Position numbers and translations under genes: made by a program. The notes beneath the pieces were generated by a model, which did no database searches, was not told the origin of the DNA, and worked only from the letters and a program-made list of their open reading frames with translations. Shown one piece after another: positions 9,654 through 18,622 of a stretch of DNA of 64,000 nucleotides. The stretch is from Caballeronia hypogeia (GTDB lineage: Bacteria > Pseudomonadota > Gammaproteobacteria > Burkholderiales > Burkholderiaceae). The stretch is from positions 124,001 through 188,000 of the forward strand of contig NZ_FCOA02000006.1 of assembly GCF_001544875.2 (NCBI RefSeq). The letters run 5' to 3'. How positions within the stretch are numbered: the stretch's first letter is position 1; every line of letters starts with the position of its first letter.

Positions 9654-10124
9654 TCGCGGTACAAATCATTACGAAATAGCAAGCATCGCGGGAATCCGCT
9701 CCGCCACTTTTTGTCCGTAATCCGCGACGATCAGGTCCGCCACAAGCCCCGCGTGTCGGGGCCTCCCTCCTGAAGGTCCTTGCGCCACCAGGCCGAACGG
9801 CCTTTCGCCCGGCACGAAAATCCGCATTCATTACACATTTTTTCGTTGCGCCGACGTTACACATTTCGGCAAAAAGACCCGCGCTCTGGAGTGTCTATTT
9901 CCAAATGTTTCTGAGACATGTAATGATACTGATTCGCATTTAATTTATAGCGGCGATAGGCTCGTTCAAAGAGCGCGCCGCGAGCAACGGGCGCTTTCGG
10001 GGCGCCGCCGCCGGTTCTCACTCGACGACGTCGCCCGCTCCGCTTCGATCGATTGATCGCCCTGGCAGACGAAAACCTGATTCGCTGCCAACCGGATTTC
10101 ACTAACAAGCATCGGGAAAACGAC
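9654..10124. other. 471-bp regulatory gap upstream of the TonB receptor
   Basis: No gene is visible here. It holds a small GC hairpin (GCCCCG/CGGGGC, 9746-9762), a second one followed by TTT (AGGCC/GGCCT, 9790-9805) that could terminate the LysR transcript, a direct repeat of TTACACATTT (9831-9840 and 9857-9866), and a Fur-box-like site at 9922-9940. The stretch around 9900-9950 is clearly more AT-rich than the genes on either side, as expected for a promoter. Confidence 0.6.
9922..9940 (+). promoter_or_regulatory. Putative Fur box
   Basis: AATGATACTGATTCGCATT resembles the 19-bp Fur consensus built from AATGAT/ATCATT-type hexamers; the left half is an exact AATGAT and the outer right half is CATT. 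It sits about 185 bp upstream of a siderophore receptor gene and its PiuC partner, which are classic Fur targets. Confidence 0.65.
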
Positions 10125-12359
10125 ATGTTGAGGAAAACGCCGCTTGCCGCGGCATTGGTCACTATCGCCGCAGTTCCAATGGCCGCGCCGCTGTACGCCC
10201 AGACCGCGCCCCAAGCAGCACAGGCAGCACCGCAAGCCGCACAGCAGAACACCTCTCCCTCCGCAGACACCACCGCACCCGACACCGCCGCCCTGCCCGC
10301 CGTCCGCGTCACGGGCCAGGCCGACACGCCCGACTTCCAGCCGGACGTCTCGAGCGTCGGCGCGAAGGTGCCGACCGCGCTGCGCGACATTCCGCAGGCC
10401 GTCGTCGTGGTGCCGAAGGCTGTGCTGAATTCGCAGGCCGTCAGCTCCTTTTCCGACGCGCTGCGCAACGTGCCCGGCGTCACGCTCGGCGCGGCCGAAG
10501 GCGGCCAGATCGGCAACAACATCAACCTGCGCGGTTTTTCGGCGCGCACCGACATCTATCTCGACGGCTTCCGTGATCGCGGCCAGTACTATCGCGACAC
10601 CTTCAACCTCGAATCGATCGACGTGCTCTACGGCCCGTCGTCGCTGTACTTCGGGCGCGGCTCGACGGGCGGCGTCATCAATCAGGTCAGCAAGGAGCCG
10701 AACCTGAAACCGCGCGCCGATGTCTCGCTGCAGGCGGGCACGCACGACCGCTTTCGCACGACCGTCGATATCAATCAGCCGATGACGGACACCTCCGCGT
10801 TCCGCATCAACGCGTTCGGCCAGTCGCTCGGCTCAACGCGCGACGAGATGCACAACAAGGATTACGGCATCGCGCCCGAAGTGAAGTTCGGCATCGGCAC
10901 GCCGACGCAGGTGACCTTGTCCGCGCTGATCCAGCACAACCGCGATCAGCCCGACTACGGCATCCCGCCGCTGAACGGCCACCCCGCGCCGGTCGACACG
11001 AAAACCTTCTACGGCTTCACCGACGACCGCACGATTCAGGACGTGCAGACGGTGAGCGCGCGCATCGAGCATCGTTTCAACGACATGTTCACGCTGCGCA
11101 ACCAGACGCAGTTCAGCCACTACAGCACCGAAGCGCGCGCGACCAATGCGGCGGCCGTGCTCACCGGCCCGCTCGGCTCGTCGCCGGCGCTTTCAAACGG
11201 CAATTACACGACGCTGCCGCTGTCGTCGCTGTTCGTGCGTCTGCAAGGCAAGGACCGCAACATCAACGATCATTCGGTCTATAACTCGACCGACCTGCAG
11301 GGCAAGTTCGCGACCGGCTTCCTGAAGCACGACATGCTCGCGGGCGTCGATCTGAGTCACGAGACCTACAGCAACCAGAGCTTCACCGCGACCACGCCGG
11401 GCCTGCCGTCGAATACGCTCGCCATCGTGCCCCTGGTCGATCCGCCTTACGTGCCGCGTCCGGCGAACTATCGGGAAGTCGCGACCAATCTAGCGGAGTC
11501 CAGCGCGAACGGCATCGGTCTCTACTTGAACGATACGATTTCGATCGGCGAGCACTGGAAGTGGATCGGCGGCGTGCGCTGGGATCGGTATGAAGCGGCC
11601 ATCAACAACTCGATCAACACGCCGGGCTACGCGACGCAGACCAACTACTTCACGAGCGTGCGCACGGGCCTCGTGTACCAGCCGACGGAGGCGCAGTCGT
11701 ACTACGTGTCGTATGGCACGTCGTTCGATCCTTCGCTCGAAGCGCTCACGCTCACGAACGGCCAGCAGAATCTGCCGCCCGAGCACAACAAGTCGTATGA
11801 AATCGGCTCGAAATGGGATCTGCTGAATGGCGGTCTTTCGGTGACGCAATCGCTTTTCAACATCGAGAAGACGAACGCGCGCACGCTGGCCTCCGACGGC
11901 AGCTACTCGCTCGACGGCGACATCCGCGTGCGCGGCTATCAACTCGGCATCGCGGGCCACATCACGAGACAGTGGCAGATGTTCGGCGGCTACACGTACA
12001 TGAACGGCACCATCCTGAAGGCCTTCGACGGCACGCAGGGCAACGTGCCGGCGAATCTGCCGAAGCATATGTTCACGCTGTGGACGACCTACGACTTCAC
12101 GCCCGTCTGGCAGATCGGCGGCGGGCCCTCGTATGTGTCGTCGCGCTATGCGGCGAACAACAATCTGGTCGAAGCGGGCGGCTACGTACGCTGGGACGTG
12201 ATGGCCGCATACCATCAGAAGCGCTACGATATCCAGTTCAACATCCAGAACATGTTCGACAAGAAGTACTACGATGCCCTGATTCCGTCGGACGGCGGAC
12301 GCGCGGTGCCGGGTCTTGGCCGCACGTTCATCGCGACGTTGAATTACCGCTTCCGTTGA
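10125..12359 (+). CDS. TonB-dependent catecholate-type siderophore receptor (Fiu/PiuA-like)
   Basis: A 744-residue outer-membrane receptor. ATG 10125 is chosen because it begins a clean signal peptide (residues 1-26, ending PLYAQ); an in-frame start farther upstream would bury it. After an Ala/Gln/Pro-rich TonB-box region comes the plug ([16 protein letters not shown] through [10 protein letters not shown] and [15 protein letters not shown]), then a 22-strand-type barrel ending LNYRFR. A Fur-like box upstream and a PiuC/YbiX gene 58 bp downstream match the fiu-ybiX and piuA-piuC arrangements, so uptake of ferric catecholate or related siderophores (and possible entry of siderophore-type drugs) is inferred. 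The exact ligand cannot be read from sequence. Confidence 0.92.
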   Translation: MLRKTPLAAALVTIAAVPMAAPLYAQTAPQAAQAAPQAAQQNTSPSADTTAPDTAALPAVRVTGQADTPDFQPDVSSVGAKVPTALRDIPQAVVVVPKAVLNSQAVSSFSDALRNVPGVTLGAAEGGQIGNNINLRGFSARTDIYLDGFRDRGQYYRDTFNLESIDVLYGPSSLYFGRGSTGGVINQVSKEPNLKPRADVSLQAGTHDRFRTTVDINQPMTDTSAFRINAFGQSLGSTRDEMHNKDYGIAPEVKFGIGTPTQVTLSALIQHNRDQPDYGIPPLNGHPAPVDTKTFYGFTDDRTIQDVQTVSARIEHRFNDMFTLRNQTQFSHYSTEARATNAAAVLTGPLGSSPALSNGNYTTLPLSSLFVRLQGKDRNINDHSVYNSTDLQGKFATGFLKHDMLAGVDLSHETYSNQSFTATTPGLPSNTLAIVPLVDPPYVPRPANYREVATNLAESSANGIGLYLNDTISIGEHWKWIGGVRWDRYEAAINNSINTPGYATQTNYFTSVRTGLVYQPTEAQSYYVSYGTSFDPSLEALTLTNGQQNLPPEHNKSYEIGSKWDLLNGGLSVTQSLFNIEKTNARTLASDGSYSLDGDIRVRGYQLGIAGHITRQWQMFGGYTYMNGTILKAFDGTQGNVPANLPKHMFTLWTTYDFTPVWQIGGGPSYVSSRYAANNNLVEAGGYVRWDVMAAYHQKRYDIQFNIQNMFDKKYYDALIPSDGGRAVPGLGRTFIATLNYRFR

Positions 12360-12371
12360 TGTGATGCAAAG

Positions 12372-12400
12372 GCGCGCGCCGTGCAACATTCGGCGCGCGC
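12372..12400 (+). promoter_or_regulatory. Strong GC hairpin between the receptor and piuC
   Basis: A perfect 10-bp stem GCGCGCGCCG / CGGCGCGCGC with a 9-base loop lies in the 58-bp gap between receptor stop and piuC start, 17 bp before the piuC ATG. With no T-run it could be a processing or partial-termination signal that sets the ratio of receptor to dioxygenase, or a 3'-end stabiliser. Confidence 0.5.
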
Positions 12401-12417
12401 TTGCGAAGGCAATAACA

Positions 12418-13101
12418 ATGATCCTCTCGATACCGAACGTGCTGAGCCCCGACGAAACCGCCGCGATGCGCGCGCGTCTGGACACCAGCGACTCCTGGGT
12501 CGATGGCCGCGCGACCGCCGGCTATCAGGGCGCGCCGGTCAAGCGCAACATGCAGATCGCGGAAGGCTCGCCCATCGCGAACGAGTTCGGCGACGCGATC
12601 ATCGGCGCGCTGGAGCGGCATCCGCTTTTCATCAGCGCGGTGCTGCCGAATCGCGTGTATCCGCCGCTGTTCAACCGCTATGAGGGCGGCATGCATTTCG
12701 GCAGTCATGTCGATGGCGCGATCCGCATCGTGCCCGGTCATGGCGCGCGCGTGCGCACCGATGTTTCCGTCACGCTGTTTCTCACGCCGCCCGAAGATTA
12801 CGACGGCGGCGAGCTCGTGATCGAAGACACCTATGGCGTGCAGGAAGTGAAGCTGCCCGCGGGACACGCGATCATCTATCCCGCGACGAGTCTGCATCAG
12901 GTGCGACCCGTCACGCGCGGCGCGCGCGTGTCGAGTTTCTTCTGGGCGCAAAGCCTCGTGCGCGACGACGCGCAACGCGCCCTACTGTTCGATCTCGACA
13001 ACTCAATCCAGCGCCTGAACGCGACCAATGGCGATGAAGCCGCAAAGCGCTCCCTGGTCGGCTGCTATCACAACCTGCTGCGCATGTGGAGCGATACGTG
13101 A
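12418..13101 (+). CDS. piuC: PKHD-type Fe(II)/2-oxoglutarate dioxygenase PiuC/YbiX
   Basis: A 227-residue Fe(II)- and 2-oxoglutarate-dependent oxygenase of the PKHX/PiuC group. ATG 12418 is preferred (GAAGG upstream; family proteins begin with a short MI-x-IPNVL-like segment as here). The iron facial triad is seen as [11 protein letters not shown] (His-x-Asp) and the distal [11 protein letters not shown], whose arginine binds 2-oxoglutarate. It follows the siderophore receptor in the same order as fiu-ybiX. The family is thought to act on siderophores or the receptor pathway, but the substrate is not established. It ends 4 bp before the end of a convergent LysR gene. Confidence 0.93.
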   Translation: MILSIPNVLSPDETAAMRARLDTSDSWVDGRATAGYQGAPVKRNMQIAEGSPIANEFGDAIIGALERHPLFISAVLPNRVYPPLFNRYEGGMHFGSHVDGAIRIVPGHGARVRTDVSVTLFLTPPEDYDGGELVIEDTYGVQEVKLPAGHAIIYPATSLHQVRPVTRGARVSSFFWAQSLVRDDAQRALLFDLDNSIQRLNATNGDEAAKRSLVGCYHNLLRMWSDT

Positions 13102-13105
13102 GCGC

Positions 13106-14107
13106 TCAGTGACTCACGCGAGAACCGGACCGCTTCGGCTTCGAGGCATGCGCCGCAATGCCGCCCGGCCCGTAGTCCTGTCCCACTTCAGCCAGCAGCG
13201 CTTCATCGCGTGCGATCACGTCCGGCAGATGCGTGCGCAGGAAGTCAACCCACGTGCGCGTTTTCGCATCGACGAACTTGCGTGACGCGTAAAGCGCATA
13301 GAGATTCGTACGCTGCAGGGTATGACGCGGCAGCACGCGCACGAGCGAGCCGTTTCGCAGGCCTTCGATCGCCGCATACAAGGGCAACATGCCGATGCCC
13401 ATGCCTTCACGAATCGCCACGACGAGCGACTCCGCGATATTCACCTGCACCGTCCCATTGATCTGCAAGGTCTCGCGTCCTTCCGGACCTTCGAGCGTCC
13501 ATTCGCGCGCGGGAAACGCGGGCGTCTGCAAAATGAGGCAATCGTGCTGCGCGAGATCGGCGGGCTCCGCGGGCGCGCCGCGCGAGCGAATGTATTCAGG
13601 CGATGCGCACAGAATGCTGAAGGTCGCGCCGAGCTTGTGCGAAATGATTTCGGAATCCGACAACGCGCTCGCCGACACCACGGCGACATCGCTGCTGCCT
13701 TCGAAAAGATCGGGCATGCGTTGCGAAAGCGTGAGTTCTACTTTCACGTCGGGATACAGTGCGCGATATCGGGCGATGGCAGGCAGAATGTAATGCTGAC
13801 CCACGCTCGCGAAGCTGAACATGCGCAGCGTGCCCGACGGATGCTCATGCGCGCAGCTCGCTTCCTCTTCCGCGCCGTCGATATCGGCAAGGATCTGCCG
13901 CACGCGCTTCAGATAGCGCTCGCCCGCGGATGTCAGCGCGAGACGCCGCGTGGAGCGGTTCATCAGGCGCGTGCGCAAGTGCGCTTCGAGCTCCGATACG
14001 GCGCGCGACATCGCGCCGGTCGTCGAGTTCATCGACTGGGCCGCAGCGGTGAAGCTGCCGGCCTCGATCACGCGGGTGAAGACCCGCATGTTCTGTAGGG
14101 TATCCAT
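13106..14107 (-). CDS. LysR-family regulator, probably of the divergent FUSC efflux gene
   Basis: A 333-residue LysR protein (ATG at 14107; a TTG one codon earlier is also possible). The N-terminal HTH reads FTRVIEAGSFTAAAQSMNST with LEAHLRTRLMNRSTRRL after it; the effector domain follows. It is divergent from the FUSC exporter at 14260, and the 150-bp gap holds several inverted repeats, the classic layout for LysR regulators that control an adjacent exporter (as AaeR does for aaeXAB). Its 3' end nearly touches piuC. A regulator of aromatic-acid efflux is therefore inferred; the inducer is not known. Confidence 0.87.
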   Translation of the reverse strand: MDTLQNMRVFTRVIEAGSFTAAAQSMNSTTGAMSRAVSELEAHLRTRLMNRSTRRLALTSAGERYLKRVRQILADIDGAEEEASCAHEHPSGTLRMFSFASVGQHYILPAIARYRALYPDVKVELTLSQRMPDLFEGSSDVAVVSASALSDSEIISHKLGATFSILCASPEYIRSRGAPAEPADLAQHDCLILQTPAFPAREWTLEGPEGRETLQINGTVQVNIAESLVVAIREGMGIGMLPLYAAIEGLRNGSLVRVLPRHTLQRTNLYALYASRKFVDAKTRTWVDFLRTHLPDVIARDEALLAEVGQDYGPGGIAAHASKPKRSGSRVSH

Positions 14108-14175
14108 CAAACCGTCACAATCACTTCGGAAGCGCTATTGTCCGCCTTTCCGGCGAGGCGATTGTTCTTGAATCA

Positions 14176-14223
14176 GGAAAGAATGTTCCCGGATTCCCTC
14201 ATTAATCCGGAAAGAAGCTTTCC
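14176..14223. promoter_or_regulatory. Cluster of inverted repeats between LysR and FUSC genes
   Basis: Three overlapping palindromic elements lie here: GGAA-AGAATG-TTCC (14176-14189), CCGGATT with an 8-base spacer and AATCCGG (14189-14210), and GGAAAG-AAG-CTTTCC (14209-14223). They fill the middle of the divergent promoter region and are the likely operator(s) for the LysR protein, controlling both itself and the efflux gene. Confidence 0.6.
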
Positions 14224-14259
14224 CTACAATCGGCGCCTTTAGAACGACCGGAAGCACGC

Positions 14260-16335
14260 TTGTCGACGCGCGATTCGATTCAGGACTGGCTCGCCACGGA
14301 TGGCCACGTCTGGCTGCATCTCGCGAAGACGCTGCTCGCCGCGTTCATCGCGATGGGACTCGCGATGCGCTTCGAGCTGCCGCAGCCACGCGTCGCGATG
14401 ACGACCACCTTCGTGCTGATGCAGCCGTTCTCCGGCATGGTGCTCGCCAAGAGCGTCTACCGTTTCGCCGGCACCGCGCTCGGCATGCTCGCCGCGCTCG
14501 CGCTCGGCGCCGTGTTCGTGCAGCAGACCGAACTGTACGTGCTCGCGCTGACGATCTGGGTCGCGGCATGCACCGCGCTCGCGGTGCGGTATCGGCAGTT
14601 CCGCTGGTATGGCTTCGTGCTCGCGGGCTACACGGCGGCGCTGATCGGCATTCCCGCCGTCACCGATCCGAACAGCCTTCTCATCGCGACGCTCATGCGC
14701 GGCGCGGAAGTGATGCTCGGCATCGTGTGTTCGAGCCTGGTGAGCGCGCTGGTCTTTCCGCGTCATGCGAGCGCGACGCTCGCGCAGTCGCTCGATGCCC
14801 GACGCATGCGTTTCGCCGCGTTCGCCGCCGACGTGCTGCGCGCCCGTCTCTCGCGCATCGCACGCGAACGCCGCTTCGCGGATTTCGTCGATGAGATCGT
14901 CGGCTTCGAGGCGACGCGAGGCTTCGCCGCTTACGAATCACCCGCGATGCGTCAGGACAGCGCCACGCTCGCGCATCTCAACAGCGCGTTCATGGATGCG
15001 TGCACGCGCCTGCACGCGCTCGACCAGTCGATGAAACGTCTGCGCGCGAGCAACGCGCAATGCGCGCTCGATGCACTCGCGCCCTTTCTGGGAGAGCTCG
15101 CGCGCGCGTTCGATGGCGGCATATCGTGCGAGCAACTCGAATGCTTCAAACACACGTTGCCGAAGCGCCTGCGCGATGCACAACTCACGCTAGCCGACGC
15201 CGATCGGGCGACCCAACTTGACTTCACCACGTCGGGCGAACTGCTCTATCGTTTCGTCGACGATACGATCCGCTATGCATCGACCGCACACGGTCAGGCG
15301 TCGAATCACGAAAGCGCCGCGCGATACGAAGCCAGGACCAACCGCTTCGTGCTGGGCGCAACCTTCATGCGCACGGCGATCGTGATCGCCGCGACCGCGT
15401 GGTTCTGGATCGTCACCGCGTGGCCGAGCGGCGGCCATGCGGTGATCGGCGCGACGCTCGCGTGCGCGCTCGCGTCGGCATCGGCGCGGCCGGCGAAGTT
15501 CATCGCGCAAATGGCGGCGGGAGCGGCCGGCGCGATCGTCGCGGGCTATGTGTTCCTGTGTCACGTCTATCCCGCCATCGACGGCTTCGCGCTGTTGTGC
15601 GCCGCGCTCGCGCCGCCGCTCGCCGCCGGCGCGTTCCTCGCGATGCGCGCGGACACCGCCGGATACGGCACCGGCTCTTGCGTGTTCTTCTGCCTGCTCG
15701 CCGCGCCCGATAACCGCATCGTCTACGATCCGGGCCTGCTGCTGAACAACGGCATCGCCATTTTCGTTTCGATGCTGGGTGCGTGCCTCGCCTGCGCCGT
15801 AGTCGTGCCGCCGCGCTCGCCGTGGCTGGTCGGCAAGACCATCGCGGAACTGCGCGCGCAGGCCGTGCTCGCGTGCGAAGGCAAGCTCGCGGGACTCGCC
15901 GGGCGCTTCCATTCGCGCACCCACGATCTCATGTCGCAACTGCGCGGGCTGCTCACGCGACGTTCGCGCGAGCATCGGCATGCGCTGTCGTGGATGCTGG
16001 TGACGCTCGAAGTCGGACAGGCGATGATCGATCTGCGCCGCGAAGCGCGCGGGTTGCCCGCGCAACGCTTTCCCGCCGACCTGCGCCTCGCGTGGAGCAT
16101 GTCGCTCGCGCGCGTGCTGCGTGACGTCGCCGCCTTGTTTCGCGCGCCCGGCGACGCCGCACTGCGCCGCGCGATCGCGTCCGTCGTCGCGTCGATCGTG
16201 ATCGCGCAAAGCATGCTCGATCACGTGCGCGCCGAGCGCGACGCACGGCGAGACACGCAGCGCGTGCTCGCGTGCCTGCATTTTCTGCGCACCGCGCTCG
16301 TCGATCCCGACGCGCCTTTCGGTTCGCATCGCTGA
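14260..16335 (+). CDS. FUSC-family inner-membrane efflux protein (AaeB/fusaric acid resistance type)
   Basis: A 691-residue member of the FUSC superfamily. Two hydrophobic clusters, about residues 20-170 and 360-500, each hold several membrane helices; hydrophilic domains lie between and after them, the standard FUSC layout. The start is TTG at 14260, preceded by a GACCGGAAG-type ribosome site; no ATG fits better. The family exports aromatic carboxylates such as hydroxybenzoates or fusaric acid, normally with an AaeX small protein and an AaeA membrane-fusion protein. Neither is adjacent here, so this is a solitary FUSC gene under a divergent LysR. Substrate is inferred only. Confidence 0.85.
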   Translation: MSTRDSIQDWLATDGHVWLHLAKTLLAAFIAMGLAMRFELPQPRVAMTTTFVLMQPFSGMVLAKSVYRFAGTALGMLAALALGAVFVQQTELYVLALTIWVAACTALAVRYRQFRWYGFVLAGYTAALIGIPAVTDPNSLLIATLMRGAEVMLGIVCSSLVSALVFPRHASATLAQSLDARRMRFAAFAADVLRARLSRIARERRFADFVDEIVGFEATRGFAAYESPAMRQDSATLAHLNSAFMDACTRLHALDQSMKRLRASNAQCALDALAPFLGELARAFDGGISCEQLECFKHTLPKRLRDAQLTLADADRATQLDFTTSGELLYRFVDDTIRYASTAHGQASNHESAARYEARTNRFVLGATFMRTAIVIAATAWFWIVTAWPSGGHAVIGATLACALASASARPAKFIAQMAAGAAGAIVAGYVFLCHVYPAIDGFALLCAALAPPLAAGAFLAMRADTAGYGTGSCVFFCLLAAPDNRIVYDPGLLLNNGIAIFVSMLGACLACAVVVPPRSPWLVGKTIAELRAQAVLACEGKLAGLAGRFHSRTHDLMSQLRGLLTRRSREHRHALSWMLVTLEVGQAMIDLRREARGLPAQRFPADLRLAWSMSLARVLRDVAALFRAPGDAALRRAIASVVASIVIAQSMLDHVRAERDARRDTQRVLACLHFLRTALVDPDAPFGSHR

Positions 16336-16596
16336 GCTCATCTTGCCGCGCCCTGCAAATGTGCCTTCCAGACTCAGCCCTTAATCGCCGCCGACGCGCG
16401 TTCTACAGTGTTTCCGGCGCGCTCATCTGCCGCGCCGTCAGCCGCGACGCCACCCGCGAAACATGCATCGAACCAGATAAGGCGCAACGTCGCGCGGCAT
16501 TGGAAACATGTCTTGCAATCCGCGGCTTCGCAGGCGCTGCGTCTTTCCTGTAATCGCTCGCCCGATTTAGCCGGACCCATGTAGGTGGAGATATCG

Positions 16597-18093
16597 ATGT
16601 TCGAAGACCGCATTCGTTGTGCCGCGTTGCGCGGCAAGATCACCTCGGCCGCCGACGCGGCGCGGCTCGTGCGCGACGGCATGATCGTCGGCGCTAGCGG
16701 CTTCACGCGCGCCGGCGACGCCAAGGCCGTGCCGCTCGAAATCGCGCGGCGCGCGCGCGAGGAAAGCGACCCGCTGCGCATCACGCTGATGACGGGCGCA
16801 TCGCTCGGACACGACACCGACCGCCTGCTCACCGAGGCGGGCGCGCTGTCGCGTCGTCTGCCGTTTCAGGTGGACACGACCTTGCGTCGTGCGATCAATC
16901 GCGGCGACGTCATGTTCGTCGATCAGCACCTGTCCGAGACGGTCGAGCTTTTGCGGGCGAACCGGCTCGGCAAGCTCGACATCGCGATCGTCGAAGCCGT
17001 TGCGATCACGGAGAACGGCGGCATCGTGCCGACCACATCGGTCGGCAATTCGGCGAGCTTCGCGATTCTCGCGGAAAAGGTGATCGTCGAAATCAATCTG
17101 GCGCAGCCGCTCGCACTCGAAGGCCTGCACGATATCTGGATTCCGGAGCGCAGGCCGCAGCGCGAACCGCTGCCGATCGTGCGCGCGCATGACCGCATCG
17201 GCGTCGCGGCTATCGAGATTCCGCCGGAGAAGATCGCGGCAATCGTCATCACGAACACTCCGGACAGCGCGTCCACCGTACTGCCTGCCGACGCGGACAC
17301 CGCGCTCATCGCGGGACATCTGATCGAGTTCTTTCAGCATGAAGTGTCGCGCGGACGCTTGCCGAAGCGATTGCCGCCGTTGCAGGCGGGCATCGGCACG
17401 ATTGCCAATGCGGTACTGTCGGGCTTTGCCGCTTCGCCGTTCGAAGCACTGACGATCTACTCGGAAGTGTTGCAGGACTCGACCTTCGATCTGCTCGATT
17501 CAGGCAAGGCCACGTTCGCGTCGGGCGCTTCGATCACGCTGTCCGGCGCGCGGCAGGAAAAGGTGTTCGGCGAACTCGACCGTTATCGCGACCGGCTCGT
17601 GCTGCGTCCGCAGGAAGTGAGCAACCATCCCGAAGTGATCCGCCGCCTCGGGCTGATCGCGATCAACACGGCCCTCGAAGCGGACATCTACGGCAACGTG
17701 AATTCGACGCATGTGGGCGGCACACACATGATGAACGGCATCGGCGGGTCGGGCGACTTCGCGCGCAACGCGGCGTATGCGATCTTCGCGACGAAATCCG
17801 TCGCCAAGGACGGGCGCATTTCGAGCATCGTGCCCATGGTCCCGCATTGCGATCATAACGAACACGATGTCGATATCGTCGTGACCGAGCGCGGGCTCGC
17901 GAATCTGACGGGTCTCGCACCACGCGAACGTGCGATGAACGTGATCCAGAATTGCGCGCATCCGCTTTATCGCGATCTGTTGCGCGACTATTACCGCGAT
18001 GCAGCAGCGCTCGGCGGACACACGCCGCATCGGCTGGATCAGGCTTTTTCGTTCCACACGCGCCTCGCGCAAAGCGGATCGATGCTGCCCTGA
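16597..18093 (+). CDS. Acetyl-CoA hydrolase/succinyl-CoA:acetate CoA-transferase family protein
   Basis: A 498-residue class I CoA-transferase of the Cat1/AarC type, which moves CoA between succinate and acetate (or hydrolyses acetyl-CoA). ATG 16597 has GGTGGAG six bases upstream; a GTG at 16585 would overlap that ribosome site. The C-terminal family motif is visible at TIYSEVLQDSTFDL, with E290 the expected catalytic glutamate that forms the CoA thioester, and NSTHVGGTHMMNGIGGSGDFARNA downstream is the conserved glycine-rich CoA-binding region. It is a single gene with no clear operon partner. Role: acetate handling or a modified TCA cycle; the precise acceptor acid is not decided by sequence. 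Confidence 0.9.
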   Translation: MFEDRIRCAALRGKITSAADAARLVRDGMIVGASGFTRAGDAKAVPLEIARRAREESDPLRITLMTGASLGHDTDRLLTEAGALSRRLPFQVDTTLRRAINRGDVMFVDQHLSETVELLRANRLGKLDIAIVEAVAITENGGIVPTTSVGNSASFAILAEKVIVEINLAQPLALEGLHDIWIPERRPQREPLPIVRAHDRIGVAAIEIPPEKIAAIVITNTPDSASTVLPADADTALIAGHLIEFFQHEVSRGRLPKRLPPLQAGIGTIANAVLSGFAASPFEALTIYSEVLQDSTFDLLDSGKATFASGASITLSGARQEKVFGELDRYRDRLVLRPQEVSNHPEVIRRLGLIAINTALEADIYGNVNSTHVGGTHMMNGIGGSGDFARNAAYAIFATKSVAKDGRISSIVPMVPHCDHNEHDVDIVVTERGLANLTGLAPRERAMNVIQNCAHPLYRDLLRDYYRDAAALGGHTPHRLDQAFSFHTRLAQSGSMLP

Positions 18094-18214
18094 AATGAAG
18101 CCTCCTCCTTTTGCTGCGACGCGAAAGCGTTGCCCGCGCGCCGATAACACCGCGTCACGAAGATAAGCGCACAATGGCGGGAGCCCGCTTGGGCTGGCGA
18201 ACAGGAGGAGCACC

Positions 18215-18571
18215 ATGAGCGCCATCACCTGGGTTCTTGCCGCCGATGGCAGCCGCGCCAGGGTCTTCGAGACGCAGGGATTGAAGCTGGATTTGCGGCA
18301 GGTCGAGGAACTCAGGAATCCCGCCTCACGCGCGAGCGAGGCGACGGAACAGGATCGCGAGACGTTCGCGAAGTCGATCGGGGAATTTCTGGAGCGCAGC
18401 CGCCGGGAACAACGCTTCGACCGTTTGCGCCTCGCGGTCGAGCCACGCTTTCTCGATGTGCTGCGCGCGCATCTGAGCAGCGAGACGCGCAAGCTCGTCT
18501 ATGAGGACGCGAACAAGGACACGGCCGATACCGACACGCGCAATCTGCGCCATCATCTCGACCGGCCTTGA
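18215..18571 (+). CDS. Host attachment family protein (PF10116-like)
   Basis: A 118-residue protein starting at ATG 18215 after a near-perfect AGGAGGAG ribosome site. It matches the family called 'protein required for attachment to host cells': the N-terminus ITWVLAADGSRARVFE is the family hallmark, the C-terminal half (LAVEPRFLDVLRAHLSSETRKLV) is also typical. The fold resembles eRF1 domain-like RNA-binding proteins, and the family name comes from one Agrobacterium/rhizobial-type phenotype, so function here is uncertain. It has no signal peptide and is likely cytoplasmic. Confidence 0.85.
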   Translation: MSAITWVLAADGSRARVFETQGLKLDLRQVEELRNPASRASEATEQDRETFAKSIGEFLERSRREQRFDRLRLAVEPRFLDVLRAHLSSETRKLVYEDANKDTADTDTRNLRHHLDRP

Positions 18572-18584
18572 AAACACGTTCGAA

Positions 18585-18616
18585 GCGCGCCGTTCATCCG
18601 ACGACGAACGGCGCGC
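18585..18616. terminator. Hairpin between convergent genes
   Basis: An 11-bp perfect stem (GCGCGCCGTTC / GAACGGCGCGC) around a 10-base loop fills the gap between the end of the host-attachment gene and the end of the oppositely oriented flavin oxidase. It lacks a T-run on either side, so it may be a bidirectional but weak terminator. Confidence 0.5.
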
Positions 18617-18622
18617 CACGCA

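Noticed and set aside
9746..9762. Riboswitch-like hairpin between LysR and receptor
   Set aside because: Only a 6-bp stem with a 5-base loop, no recognisable aptamer core.
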